From Glandiceps talaboti (Eukaryota; Hemichordata; Enteropneusta; Spengelidae): a DNA stretch of 64,000 nt. Location: contig NC_135558.1 in the NCBI RefSeq assembly GCF_964340395.1, positions 21,612,871-21,676,870 of the forward strand, read 5' to 3'. The translations under genes were made by a program, and so were the position numbers. Under the pieces are notes generated by a model, which searched no databases, had not been told where the DNA came from, and saw only the letters and a list, made by a program, of their open reading frames with translations. Shown here piece by piece: positions 41,265 through 56,600 of this stretch (position 1 is its first letter; every line of letters begins with the position of its first letter).

Positions 41265-44200
41265 ATGTTTAGGGGGGGTATTTGTGTGCATTTGTGTGAA
41301 CAGTAGATGCTGTACTTTCTTGTTGCTTTTACTCTAACATATTTCCTTTGTGATACATGTATTGATTTGCTTTATATATGGCAGTGAGGAGCAGGTTTTG
41401 TGTTCTTGGTGATATAGAGAATGAAAAATGAATAAAACTGTGCTTTGTGTGCTTGAAGTTACTAAAGGCAATCCAATTATGTATAATTGGTATCATGTTC
41501 CTACAAAATGTCTCAAAATCAAGATAACTAAACTGGTTCATTATAACCTCCCTCTAATCAGGTTAGGTCAACATTTCCCTCAACTTTCTCTGATAATAAG
41601 GTTTCAATGGGTTTGCATGTTTAGCTACCTTGCAAATCACCATATATAACTAAATTAATAGCTCCTGTATATCTGGACCTCCCTAGCTATGAAATGAGAG
41701 ATTTCTAGACAGTTACAATTTTATATAGTGATGTAACTTGTTCATCTTTTGATTCCTTGTTATCTCAGAAATTGGCTGATTTGGAAAAGTCATTTACTGA
41801 AGTACAAACAGAGAATGAGTCTCTACGGAGATCAGCTATTGAACTGAGTAAACGTCCAGACCCAGAGACTGAAAGTAGACTAAGAGCTGCTGCTGTAGAA
41901 TTGGAGAAATTACAATCTACTTTAAATGAGGAACAAAGAAGGGCTCAGGTATGGAAGTCACCGTGTTGTAGTTACCATGGTTTCAATAGTTATGATGTAT
42001 CTCAGGTATGGAAGTCACGTTGTTGTAGTTACCATGGTTTCAATAAATATCTGGTGAGTCGGGTATAGAATTCATCATGTTGTAGTTACCATGGTTTCAA
42101 TAGATATCTGGTGACTCAGGTATAGAATTCATCATGTTGTAGTTACCATGTTTTCAATAAAGATGGTACGTGTAAATTTGAAAACAGCAATTTACTCACT
42201 TTCTGTGTGAGTGATAAAGATCTGTTACCAATATCAACATACATTCTCCTGTATAACTGAATATCCTTTATGTGCTTTGTGTAAGCAATTTGCTCGATAT
42301 CATGGGGGGTGGGGGGTGGGGGGTGGGGGGTGGGGGTGTCAAGTGTAGATTCAACACAAAACAATGTACATGTAGTTTTCAGTTGTTATTATGGAGAGAC
42401 AAATAAATAACATGTCCCTTTGTATGATGTATAAGTCTATATGGAGAGACAACGAGAAATTATGTTATTTCTTTGTGTGATGTACAGGTTGAAAGAGAAG
42501 AAATGTGTTCACAATTAATGAGAGAACAAAGCAGAGTAGAGCAGGCTTTGAGAGAAGCTGAGGCAGTAGGAGATAAAGAAGAAGAAGCAAGACGTCTAGC
42601 CCTCCAGGTGGCAGCCTTACAAGTAAGCTAATATCATAATGTCTGAAACATACTCCCAGACTGTGTAGTTGGAGTGAACAGCAACAATGGTGCTCAGTCC
42701 TTCAAGATCTGTGTACACCCTGAAGTAACAGAGAATACTCTTAGTCCTTCAAGATCTGTGTACACCCTGAAGTAACATAGAATACTCTTAGTCCTTCAAG
42801 ATTTGTGTACACCCTGAAGTAACAGAGAATACTCTGAGTCCTTCAAGATTTGTGTACACCCTGAAGTAACAGAGAATACTCTGATATACACCAGTACTCC
42901 TAAGCTGCTTTCATGCACTGTTTTGGCTTATGAGGTTTACTTGCATAGTACTTTGCTGCCTAAATCTGGGCATGACCCGGTCATTCTTTATGAGCTATTG
43001 TTCACTTTAGCATTTTATAAAAAAGGGAAAAAAGAAAAATATATGTAGATGTATACTGTAGTGGATTAAGACATAGACACTTGTGTTGTTATTTCTGTTT
43101 TTCCATCAACCTCTGAAATAAATCATAAAATTTCAGACTGTGCTCCTGTAACTTGCAACAGTTATGTAAATGTGACCTCACATTCAGTAATTCTAAATCC
43201 TTATCTTTTCGTGTATCTAGGCAACCAATGAATCATTGAAAAATCGTCTGCGAGATCAACAAGAGCAGATCGATGAGGTGATGAACAATAGTATGAGACC
43301 AGAAGATGTAGTAAAAAGACTACATGAAATGTCAGTACATATGGATGATGGTGCAGATATTTTACCATACAGTGACAGAGATATACTGGGAAAGACACTG
43401 TCTGATTTACAGAGACAGTTGAAGGAAAGACTACGTCAATCTACTAAAGATAAAGAACAGGCTAGGAAAAGACAGGAACAGGTAAGATTATGACTCAATA
43501 TAGTTGTTATGTCAAAATTGTGTAATTGACTCTTTTTGGACATACAGGGTTCGTACGGTCCTGGAAAACCCTGGAAAACCCTGGAATTTCAAACCCTCCC
43601 TGGAAAACCCTGGAAAACCCTGGAAAATGTGCCCTACCCCTGGAAAACCCTGGAAAATGATCATGACCAATCGATCAATTAATATTGACGATCGTCATGT
43701 CTGTGCTCGAGCCACCCATTCATATGATTCTGAATCTCGTAAATGTAAAATGTCGAAAATATTTTCAAAGTCTTTCGCCACGGTGGTGAATCAAAATTCA
43801 CGCCGATTAGACCCAGACAGTCAAACGACCGTTCCACGAGACACTTTGCCCCACAGACCGTGCCTATGCGTAGTTGAATGGGCACCGCAGTGTTGGTTTC
43901 GATCTTGCATATTGCTACTCCATCTCCCAGTCGCCATTTCAGGGACATGATATTGTGACAGTGCCGGCCCCGGCCAGGGGTAACAGTGGGTCTGTTAACA
44001 AGATTATCGTAACATTGTAGCGAGTATCAAAGCATCATCAACCACGACTAGAAATTGTTACATGTTCGGCGCACGAGTCCGACATACTACTACTAGAAAC
44101 TCAGGCATGGCAATACTACGGCCTAGGGAAGTACAGTTGAATTTCCGGGTTGTGGAAGTACGGTTTTGACTTTTATGTCGTCGATAAATGGGTATTTGTG

Positions 44201-47200
44201 TTACATGTTCTAAAAGAATAAACTACTGTTTTATGTTTTCGGTACAGTAACATTCGTCGGTGGTCAAGTTGAGTTGAGAAATCGTGATGTTCCGCAACTC
44301 GTGGTATCAGGACATAAACATCGAGACGCAAGCGATGAATGTATTCAGTTATTCATAGCTCGAAATTTCGTAACGTAAATGACGTTTTCATTCAAAATTT
44401 TGAAGAAAAAAATTATGTCTGAATTAGACTGACGAATGCTGCGACTCAATCTTACACGATCAGTGTACCAGCTTGACGAAACGGCTACTTAGGGGAGAAC
44501 CATTTGATTTCGGGGGGGGGGGGGGGGGGGGGTATGGAGGAAGTAGGTACGGGAGCAATTTTTTTTCCAGTCAGAGTGACAGCAATTTTTTCTTTCTACT
44601 GTCAGTCCTACATCAATTTTTTTTTCAAATGGAGTAGCAGTGCAAATTTTTTCTTAATCAGTCATCACTTTAGTGTCAACACCCCTGGAAAATGGCCAAA
44701 ATCAATATGAATACCCCTGGAAAACTGACGAAAAACCCCTGGAAAGTCCTGGAATTTTGTTTTGCTTTAAGTGTACGAACCCTGACATAAGACAATCTTC
44801 AAATCTGAAAATGTTTAAAAGTAAGTGAAAACACATCTCTTCAAATAAGCATTCAGTGTTGACTGACCATTTCAGTGTGGACTGACCATTTCAGTGTGGA
44901 CTGACCATTTCAGTGTGGACTGACCATCTCAGTGTGGACTGACCATTTCAGTACCAGCATAGACCTATTGCTGGTTCCAAGATGCATTGCACATATGTCC
45001 ATACAATGCCATGTATTGTGTATGTGCTGAAAGGATTGCATGCGCTACTCTGGGGGTTAGTTGTCACCTGACCGTACCCTGGGTTGAACTGTAAAATCCC
45101 TTTCTATCATTGATGGCTTTCAGTCTCTGTTCTATAAAATCACTCATAATCAAAGAGGTCAACGTGTCTTTCCTGAGGAAAATGTTATTTCAAACGTAAT
45201 AAATACGAAACAAGACTAAATTTAACAACATAAGGGGCATCCTCTCATGCAATGCATCTTAGAACCAGAAAATGAACTGTGAAATGATACCACGGTTTTA
45301 CTTTAGTGTCTGGTGGTGTAGAAGCTCTTTTAGTTAGTTAATTTATTGAGTGAGTGAGTGAGTGAATGAGTGAGTGGATGAGTGGATGGAAATAGAGAAA
45401 AACACCAAGGACAACCTTAATATTCCATTATTTTACAGTGGTTTCCCTATCTGTTAAATCATCTATTTTGTATTAAACCATCTCATAGGCTGAAGCTGAA
45501 ATCAGAGGAATGAGAGACAGATTGCGAAAGACAGAAGAACAATATAAACAGACTACAGACAAAGCACTTCAAGCTAAGGTAAGGTAGAATTTTGTAAACA
45601 GAAGAGTTAGCTGTGTCAGTAAAATAGTAGGATTTTGTGAACAGAACAGTTAGCTCTGTCAGTAAAATAGTAGAATTTTGTGAACTAAACAGAGTTGGAC
45701 CGATTGCCATGATATTTGGTGGGTATATTAGCCGGGTGTCTAGTTGGGAAATTGTTCAAATCAAAATGATCTTACCACCAGTGTATGATTTGGTTAAAAA
45801 ATGTTGTGTATGGTTAAAAACTTAAACTCCAAAACTACTGAGCAGATTGATCTGAAATTTGGTGGGAACATTCATTGAGGTGTTTAGATTTAGAATTGTT
45901 CATGACATGATGATCCCATCAGTGATATGCAAATTAGGTCTAAAAATATGTCTTTTGGTCAAAAATCTATAATTCCAAAGCTAATGAGCAGATTGGGCTG
46001 AAATTAATGGGGATACCATCTGGGGATGTGTAGATGAAGCTGTATTCATAACAGGACAACGCCCATAACAACAGCTAAATTAGGGTTTATATTGCAAAGA
46101 TGAAAAGTGGGAAGGGTAGGCAAGTTAATAAAGATTCCAAAAATGTATGCAACTATCCCTAGCAACAAGACCATGTCCATAGCAACAACCACTTACACAG
46201 TTGTGCTATAATGCCATTGGCACTGGTTTTTAAGTTGATCCATCAATTTAGAATGTTGTATTATAAATTCTAAAGGCTGTTATGGAATTCTCACTTTAAT
46301 TTAGCTCTGATATAATTGTTTCTGTTAATAAATTTTCATTCATTTTGATGTTTTGTTTCAAGAACACACAGGAAACTAATTTGTTCTCTGTTTTGAAATG
46401 TTTAGCTTGCTGAACAGAAGAAAGCACATGAAGCTAATCTACAACAAATGCATCATGATATGAGGAAACTTAGCGATAAAATCAAAGAAGCTGAGAGAAG
46501 AGCAGAAGAAGAAAGAGCAAGGCAGAGACGAGAACTACAGGTAAAGAATTATTGGTAAACAAGAAATACAGGCAAAAATGCAGAGTTGATAAATGATTGA
46601 CATTGTCTCAGTCATACAAATATCTAAAATATGGTGTAGAAAATTACTTCACAAAACAACTCTTCTTTCCAAATTCCAGAACTACCCCACAACCACATCA
46701 GCCATTGACACACATTCTTTAATTTGACATATAATATATATACTGTTATTAATCTTCCCACAGTAATCTAATAGAAATAATCTCTGAACGCTATCATTTC
46801 CTTTGCTTTAGGCATTACAAAACCTTCCAGTAACGCCCAAATCACCCAAGTCACCCAAAAAGACAGAATCCAGCTCTGAAAAAAACCCAGACCAGAAAAG
46901 TACTGACAAAACCCCAGAAAAGAAAAGTACTCCAGTTAAAGTGACCACTGATCCAAAGGACAAGGAAAAAATTAAACAGCTTGAGAGAGCATTGGATGAT
47001 GCCAAGAAGAAAGAGAAGGATATTGACAAGAAGGCTTCTAAGAAGGTCAGTGAAAAGAATCCTTTCCTGTTATAAAAACATTAAACATATTTGGTAGAAT
47101 AGTTTTGGGTACTCAATAGATAATTAGTCCCAAGGGTATTTACTATTATGCTTACAAGACTAGACTCAAATAGGTCTTGCCTAACTTGATTTGGTGTTCA

Positions 47201-49272
47201 CCTTACTAGACCAACTAAACATTTAATGACTTTAGTGACTCTACTAAAAACTTGCATGGTTTCCCTTGTGATGGCACTTCATACAACAAGCCCAGAGTTG
47301 ATATTCAGTAGAAGAATTTTGTAATGAATCATGGTATCAGAAGTATACAGTTTATGAAACCAACAAATCAAATATCGCGATGTGTTCATGATATTCTATA
47401 TGATTGGACAATATTGTTGTCAGCAATCAAGGTCGTGACCCCAGTGCATGGTTATGAGAAATAGCCTGCAACCAGATTGGGAGCCATGTTGGAGCCATGT
47501 TCACTCCAATGTCTGTTTGTCTTTAAGTAAGAGACATTATTTCTGTATGACTTTATGAATTTTGCAATATATCTAATTGATAAATATTGATTATATGGAT
47601 AACTTCAACCTGAGTGTGGTCTCTTAGTCCATATATACACTACTTCAGCTTTGATCATGGAACATCCTACCGCTGTGATGACTACCTGCGAAACAAAACT
47701 GCCTTGACAACACTACCCACCTACCAATAATTAATTATTACCCCTAATAATCACCTGTCGACCGTGATCAAAAACACACAATAATCCGAGTCCCAACAAG
47801 TCAATGAGACTTACTTCTATTCAGTCCGAACGCGAGTTTCTGAGGTGTTACGTGGGTCTCAGACTCCGGCTAGAGTATCGTGCCCTAGACTGCCCTGGCT
47901 GAAAATAATAGATGTAAACTCACTGTCACAAGCCAAATATGTGATAATACAAGGTCACGACGAAAACTGTAAAACATTTAAAGGTCACTCTCATTTCATA
48001 TATAGACAACAAAATTAGACTGGCTTTATTTTTTGTCTGGCCAAGGTAGTCAAAGGCCTACACTGCAAAACCACTGAACTTTAGTAAGCAATCAACCTCT
48101 GGAATGGGGCAAAAATCAGCAATGGGAACATTAGGCTTGGTTTGAATTATTATTTTTTGAGTCAATAGAATATCATTAGAATCATTTTGATATTGACTTA
48201 TAATAGTAGTTGAGCTACCAGTTTTATCAAGGTATGCTCGATATGTTCTCCAAAATTACTAAGTATTTCCACTATTGTTGCTATTGACGGTAGGACACAA
48301 CACCTACATAAAAAGCCAAATCAATCTATCAAACATAGTAAAGTCATCATTAAAAGAAGATTCATCACTCAGAGATTAATTCTGACGAGTATCAAAGTCA
48401 GAATTACTATTGTCCTCCATTGCTTACTATTTTTCAGCAATACTCAGTTTTCCGAAGTCCCAGATGATACTCTAGCCAAATATACTGCCAAAATTTGTAC
48501 TTTAAGCCAGGCAATTGTTTTTCAAAATTCAGCTTTGGCGCCCTGACTATATTCTAACTGACATGAAATGGTCCCCTCTATGATGATGTCATAATCCCCA
48601 AAAGGGAGAACAGTAGGCAATATAACTGTAAATTCATGGCTGTTCAGGTCAGGTCGGCTGCTGATTGCCAGTTTTAACTCTTTTTTGCTGACTTATGCAA
48701 TTTTGAATAGTTAGCTTTGCATGTACTGGCTATGAGACATATAAAGTACATTTTTCAAGGTTGTGGTATGGAGCATTTTGAATCTGAATGAGAAGGAACA
48801 CTGCTTGTTTTTTAGGTTGCTGAAGCTGAAGCCCAGATTGCTAGACTTGAAGGTGAATTAAGGAGGAGAAGATCTCGGGATGAAGAGGAAAAAAAGAAAG
48901 AAAAGGAAAAAGAAAGGGAAAAAGTGAAACAACATGAACAGGAAAAGAAGAAAGAGAAAGAAAGAAAAGACAGGGAAATAAGAGAAATCAAACAAAAAGA
49001 AGAAGGCAGAAGAAAAAAGGAACATGAAGAAAGAGAGAAAGAACGACAAAGAGAAGAGGTGAGTTTTTTTTCTCCTTATTCTATCACTTTTTGTTTAGTA
49101 TTATTGTTTGACATTGGTAATTAACTTAATGTATTATGTAAGTGTACAATTATATTAAGTTAATGATTTGTGTTGTGCTGTGTGTACTGATGGAAAGTAA
49201 AGTAGTGGAATATTTAGGTTGATATGAAAGATTCAAGGCATGGTGTGTGAATGTTTGTGTTTGTTTTGATGG

Positions 49273-49349
<77 letters not shown>

Positions 49350-50593
49350 ATGTATGTATGTATGTATGTATATATGTGTTAGTATGTATGTATGTATGTA
49401 TGTATTTATGTATGTATGTATGTATGTATGTATGTATGTATGTATGTATGTATGTATGTGTTAGTGCACGTGTCTCTTTATCATGTGTGTATATAATATC
49501 TTGTATACAGTTGTCTGAGTGTATATGATGTGTATGTGTATAATATTATGTATAAATCTGAATTGGTGAATATAAATTAAGCAGAAAAGTAAATTGACAG
49601 CGAAAGTAGTAGAGACAGTATTCAGTGCTCTAGGATTTCAAATACTAGTAGTTGGGAAATTATAGAAAACTATATTGAGTTTTTTTGACAAGCTTAGTAA
49701 TTTGGCAACATTGCAATTGATAAAGGTACTCTGTATATATGAGACTCTCTAACACAAACCATGGTATGTTTTAAGACCTGCTATGCTTTTCTTGTCATTT
49801 GTTGAGTAGGATTTTGGCAGTTGTCCTCCTAAACTTACCCTCTTACAATTTTGTCACAAAATGTACAAGACTTTTAAACTTTCAATGTTTACAAATAGTC
49901 CTTTGTCATGTAAATGAACCACAGTTAAAGTTTACACACTGCAGTATGCAAATGAAAACAGTCACATGCTTTCATTGCTACCACACAAAAGGTACATTTT
50001 GTATGTAGGTTACTGTTCTATGAATATTCATGAGATTACTCTCCATGAATGGGAGGATGATGTATACACAAACAGCTGTGCTATGTTTCTGTTAACTCAG
50101 TGTGCATCGTTCACAGATATCAAATGCAGTAAGATCCTCACCAACATTTTGAAAAAAAATGAGAGGGACAGAAGTCATTAGCAGTATGATGTAGTTGTAC
50201 TGTGGTGTGTTCAGTACAGTGTAGTAATATACAGTATTAGTAGTTCTTTCTCAGCATAGAGTTTTACAACTACATGTACAAGGTAAATATATAACTTTAT
50301 ATTGCAATTTGTAGTTTATCATTATCAATGTGTTGTAATATGTAAATTACTCAATAGATTGAACTTTATGTTCTAATATGTAGTAAGTTTTCGTAAATTT
50401 ACACTAGTTAATATACAGACTGGTTAGTACCTATTTATGACAGAAGGGTTGATTTATTTCAATATTTTACACAATTGTACTATAATTACTGACACATAAT
50501 CAGTGTATGACATTCAGTAATTACTAGAGTAGATGTTTTGTATCTTTGATTCTTTGTGAATGATGATAGTATAGTAGTCAGCAATAAGCAGGA

Positions 50594-50628
<35 letters not shown>

Positions 50629-53600
50629 TGTGTAATATACATGTATACTTGTCAATGTCAAGTGTATGTATGTATAAGTTAGTGTTTGTTCAAAACCCTG
50701 AGTGTATATTATTCCCTGTGTATATCACTATGTTTTAGAGTAGGTACACAGCCTAAATAAAACCATAATGTGACTATACATTGCATTATTGATTTACTAC
50801 ACACTGCTTATTGTCGTGTCTTGGACTGCTTGCTATAAATAATAAATACAAGTTGTCTAATATCCAAACAACAGGACCTAGGCATGTACCGGTATGTTGT
50901 CAGAATTATTGGCTGTAATCATAGTACATAGTACTCTAAAATTAATTGTATTGTAAAGTTTACTTTGTGTTGTCCATTTTGCTAGGTAGCATCAGTATTC
51001 TCGGTAAGGCTTATTTGCACACTACTTACGCAAAGTCTCTGTCTGCTCTCAATGTCAAATTTCATATATTGTGCAACCTTATATTTATATCCAAGCATCA
51101 AGAATGAAACAGAAAATATATACAGATAAAGAATAATTAGTGGTTATTCAAATGAAATGTTGGGATAGAGTTTTATTTTATAAGAGCAGGTAAAAAGTGT
51201 TAGCTTCATATTGCAAATAAACATATGATTTTGCATGGCTACCATGTCACCCTTTCCATGTTTTCCCCTTCCACTTAAGTTGCTCAGTCTTGAAAATCTA
51301 AGAGGGAACACTGGGTAGCATGAGTATGACACTAATTCATCATAGAATGACACACACAGCAACATTACATCAAATTTGAGACATAAACACAAATTTAAAA
51401 AACTAATGATATTGAATCAGGGTAAGCTATAACAAGATACATATAACAGTAACTATTGTTAGTATTGTATTACTATTGCTATTAGTCTACTATTATCTAA
51501 AAGTGTTATAACATGTAACAACTGGAAAGTAACAATTGGTCAATTTCTCTTGGAATTCCATTGATGTATCATTTGACACTGTTAAGTGACTTGAATTGAG
51601 ACTGCTAAGTGTCAGAATCATTCCATCCTGTCATTCACTAACTGGTCTACTACCCCTATTACCATCTAATGGAATGATCATGGTCTATTATGAAGCAATA
51701 AGATTATACCACTGATACATTTACATTGTTTATCCAGAGATGTGTCATCAATCATATACGTTATGAATATTTTCAACTATCTACAATTTATACATTTATT
51801 AGACAAAAGTTTCATTTTGTAATCTTGTATAAATTTAAACTATGATCATTTGGTTGAGTCCAATATACAAGAATATACAAGTTGTAAGTTGAATCAAAAT
51901 TTGAAAAACCTGGTTCAGAAATTTGAAAAACCTGATTCAGAAGTGTTAGTCTAAGTTTAGGATGTATGATCTATATACTTGTAAAACACAGTAACTGTTA
52001 TAACTACATGTAGGCTTGTCTTTCAACTTAATATAGCATATGTTACAGTAACTTTAAAATGTAAATCCCATTTATCTGTACACAGAACCAGTATAGAAAC
52101 CCACAAGCTCGTAGAGCTGCAAGGGAACTAGCTAAGGCTGAAGAAGAAATTAGACAACTGCAAGAATTGCTGGAAGACAGAGAAAAAGAGTTAACTGATG
52201 AAATTGAAGAAAGTGAGAAAGTATCTGAAACTGTTGGTAAGTAACACTCACCTGTCAAATGGAATAGTCCATAGTACAGTACTGTCAATGCTACCTCTAT
52301 ATGTAAGAAAAACACAATAGTACATAGTACAGTACTGTCAATGCTACCTCTATATGTAAGAAAAACACAATAGTCCATAGTACAGTACTGTCAATGCTAC
52401 CTCTATATGTAAGAAAAAACACAATAGTCCATAGTACAGTACTGTCAATGCTACCTCTATATGTAAAAAAAACACAATAGTCCATAGTACAGTACTGTCA
52501 ATGCTACCTCTATATGTAAGAAAAAACACAATAGTCCATAGTACAGTACTGTCAATGCTATCTCTATATGTAAGAAAAACACAATAGTCCATAGTACAGT
52601 ACTGTCAATGCTATCTCTATATGTAAGAAAAACACAATAGTCCATAGTACAGTACTGTCAATGCTACCTCTATATGTAAGAAAAACACAATAGTCCATAG
52701 TACAGTACTGTCAATGCTACCTCTATATGTAAGAAAAACACAATAGTCCATAGTACAGTACTGTCAATGCTATCTCTATATGTAAGAAAAACACAATAGT
52801 CCATAGTACAGTACTGTCAATGCTACCTCTATATGTAAGAAAAACACAATAGTCCATAGTACAGTACTGTCAATGCTACCTCTATATGTAAGAAAAACAC
52901 AATAGTTCATAGTACAGTACTGTCAGTGCTACCTCTATATGTAAGATAAACACAATAGTCCATAGTACAGTACTGTCAATGCTACCTCTATATGTAAGAA
53001 AAACACAATAGTCCATAGTACAGTACTGTCAATGCTACCTCTATATGTAAGAAAAACACAATAGTCCATAGTACAGTACTGTCAATGCTACCTCTATATG
53101 TAAGAAAAAACACAATAGTCCATAGTACAGTACTGTCAATGCTACCTCTATATGTAAGAAAAACACAATAGTCCATAGTACAGTACTGTCAATGCTACCT
53201 CTATATGCAAGAAAAACACAATAGTACATAGTACAATACTGTCAATGCTACCTCTATATGTAAGAAAAAACACAATAGTCCATAGTACAGTATTGTCAAT
53301 GCTACCTCTATATGTAAGAAAAACACAATAGTACATAGTACAATACTGTCAATGCTACCTCTATATGTAAGAAAAACACAATAGTCCATAGTACAATACT
53401 GTCAATGCTACCTCTATATGTAAGAAAAAACACAATAGTCCATAGTACAGTACTGTCAATGCTACCTCTATATGCAAGAAAAACACAATAGTCCATAGTA
53501 CAGTACTGTCAATGCTACCTCTATATGCAAGAAAAACACAATAGTCCATAGTACAGTACTGTCAATGCTACCTCTATATGTAAGAAAAACAATGCTACCT

Positions 53601-56600
53601 CTATATGTAAGAAAAACACAATAGTTCATAGTACAGTACTGTCAATGCTACCTCTATATGTAAGAAAAACACAATAGTCCATAGTACAGTACTGTCAATG
53701 CTATCTCTATAGGCAAGAAAAACACAATAGTCCATAGTACAGTACTGTCAATGATACCTCTATATGTAAGAAAAACACAATAGTCCATAGTACAGTACTG
53801 TCAATGCTACCTCTATATGTAAGAAAAACACAATAGTCCATAGTACAGTACTGTCAATGCTACCTCTATATGTAAGAAAAACACAATAGTCCATAGTACA
53901 GTACTGTCAATGCTACCTCTATATGTAAGAAAAACACAATAGTCCATAGTAATGTACTGTCAGTGCTACCTCTATATGTAAGAAAAACACAATAGTCCAT
54001 AGTACAGTACTGTCAATGCAAGAAAAACACAATAGTCCATAGTACAGTACTGTCAATGTAAGAAAAACACAATAGTCCATAGTACAGTACTGTCAATGTA
54101 AGAAAAACACAATAGTCCATAGTACAGTACTGTCAGTGCTACCTCTATATGTAAGAAAAACACAATAGTCCATAGTACAGTACTGTCAATGCTACCTCTA
54201 TATGTAAGAAAAACACAATAGTCCATAGTACAGTACTGTCAGTGCTACCTCTATATGTAAGAAAAACACAATAGTCCATAGTACAGTACTGTCAATGCTA
54301 CCTCTATATGTAAGAAAAACACAATAGTCCATAGTACAGTACTGTCAATGCTACCTCTATATGTAAGAAAAACACAATAGTCCATAGTAATGTACTGTCA
54401 GTGCTACCTCTATATGTAAGAAAAACACAATAGTCCATAGTACAGTACTGTCAATGCAAGAAAAACACAATAGTCCATAGTACAGTACTGTCAATGTAAG
54501 AAAAACACAATAGTCCATAGTACAGTACTGTCAATGTAAGAAAAACACAATAGTCCATAGTACAGTACTGTCAGTGCTACCTCTATATGTAAGAAAAACA
54601 CAATAGTCCATAGTACAGTACTGTCAATGCTACCTCTATATGTAAGAAAAACACAATAGTCCATAGTACAGTACTGTCAATGCTATCTCTATAGGCAAGA
54701 AAAACACAATAGTCCATAGTACAGTACTGTCAATGCTACCTCTATATGTAAGAAAAACACAATAGTCCATAGTACAGTACTGTCAATGCTACCTCTATAT
54801 GTAAGAAAAACACAATAGTCCATAGTACAGTACTGTCAATGCTACCTCTATATGTAAGAAAAACACAATAGTCCATAGTACAGTACTGTCAATGCTACCT
54901 CTATATGTAAGAAAAACACAATAGTCCATAGTAATGTACTGTCAGTGCTACCTCTATATGTAAGAAAAACACAATAGTCCATAGTACAGTACTGTCAATG
55001 CAAGAAAAACACAATAGTCCATAGTACAGTACTGTCAATGTAAGAAAAACACAATAGTCCATAGTACAGTACTGTCAATGTAAGAAAAACACAATAGTCC
55101 ATAGTACAGTACTGTCAGTGCTACCTCTATATGTAAGAAAAACACAATAGTCCATAGTACAGTACTGTCAATGCTACCTCTATATGCAAGAAAAACACAA
55201 TAGTCCATAGTACAGTACTGTCAATGCAAAAAAAAAACCACAATAGTCCATAGTACAGTACTGTCAATGCTACCTCTATATGCAAGAAAACACAATAGTC
55301 CATAGTACAGTACTGTCAATGCTACCTCTATGTGTAAGAAAAACACAATAGTCCATAGTACAGTAATGTCAATGCAAGAAAAACACAATAGTCCATAGTA
55401 CAGTACTGTCAATGCTACCTCTATATGCAAGAAAAACACAATAGTCCATAGTACAGTACTGTCAATGCTACCTCTATATGCAAGAAAAACACAATAGTCC
55501 ATAGTACAGTACTGTCAATGCTACCTCTATATGTAAGAAAAACACAATAGTACATAGTACAATACTGTCAATGCTACCTCTATATGTAAGAAAAACACAA
55601 TAGTCCATAGTACAGTACTGTCAATGCTACCTCTATATGTAAGAAAAACACAATAGTCCATAGTAATGTACTGTCAATGCTACCTCTATATGTAAGAAAA
55701 ACACAATAGTCCATAGTACAGTACTGTCAATGCTACCTCTATATGTAAGAAAAACACAATAGTCCATAGTACAGTACTGTCAATGCTACCTCTATATGCA
55801 AGAAAAACACAATAGTCCATAGTACAGTACTGTCAATGCTACCTCTATATGCAAGAAAAACACAATAGTCCATAGTAATGTACTGTCAATGCTACCTCTA
55901 TATGTAAGAAAAACACAATAGTCCATAGTAATGTACTGTCAATGCTACCTCTATATGTAAGAAAAACACAATAGTTCATAGTACAGTACTGTCAATGCTA
56001 CCTCTATATGTAAGAAAAACACAATAGTCCATAGTACAGTAATGTCAATGCTACCTCTATATGTAAGAAAAACACAATAGTCCATAGTACAGTAATGTCA
56101 ATGCTACCTCTATATGTAAGAAAAACACAATAGTCCATAGTACAGTACTGTCAATGCTACCTCTATATGCAAGAAAAACACAATAGTCCATAGTACAGTA
56201 CTGTCAATGCTACCTCTATATGTAAGAAAAACACAATAGTTCATAGTAATGTACTGTCAATGCTACCTCTATATGTAAGAAAAACACAATAGTCCATAGT
56301 ACAGTACTGTCAATGCTACCTCTATATGTAAGAAAAACACAATAGTCCATAGTACAGTAATGTCAATGCTACCTCTATATGTAAGAAAAACACAATAGTC
56401 CATAGTAATGTACTGTCAATGCTACCTCTATATATAAGAAAAACACAATAGTCCATAGTACAGTACTGTCAATGCTACCTCTATGTATAAGAAAAACACA
56501 ATAGTCCATAGTACAGTAATGTCAATGCAAGAAAAACACAATAGTCCATAGTACAGTACTGTCAATGCAAGAAAAACACAATAGTCCATAGTACAGTACT

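Noticed and set aside
43504-43950. 148-residue frame after CNTRL exon 15
   Set aside because: It spans the left end of a TIR transposon, and its CCTGGAAAACC repeats explain the open frame.
48858-49049. Phe/Leu-rich minus-strand frame resembling a membrane protein
   Set aside because: It is the antisense shadow of the Lys/Glu-rich CNTRL exon 19.
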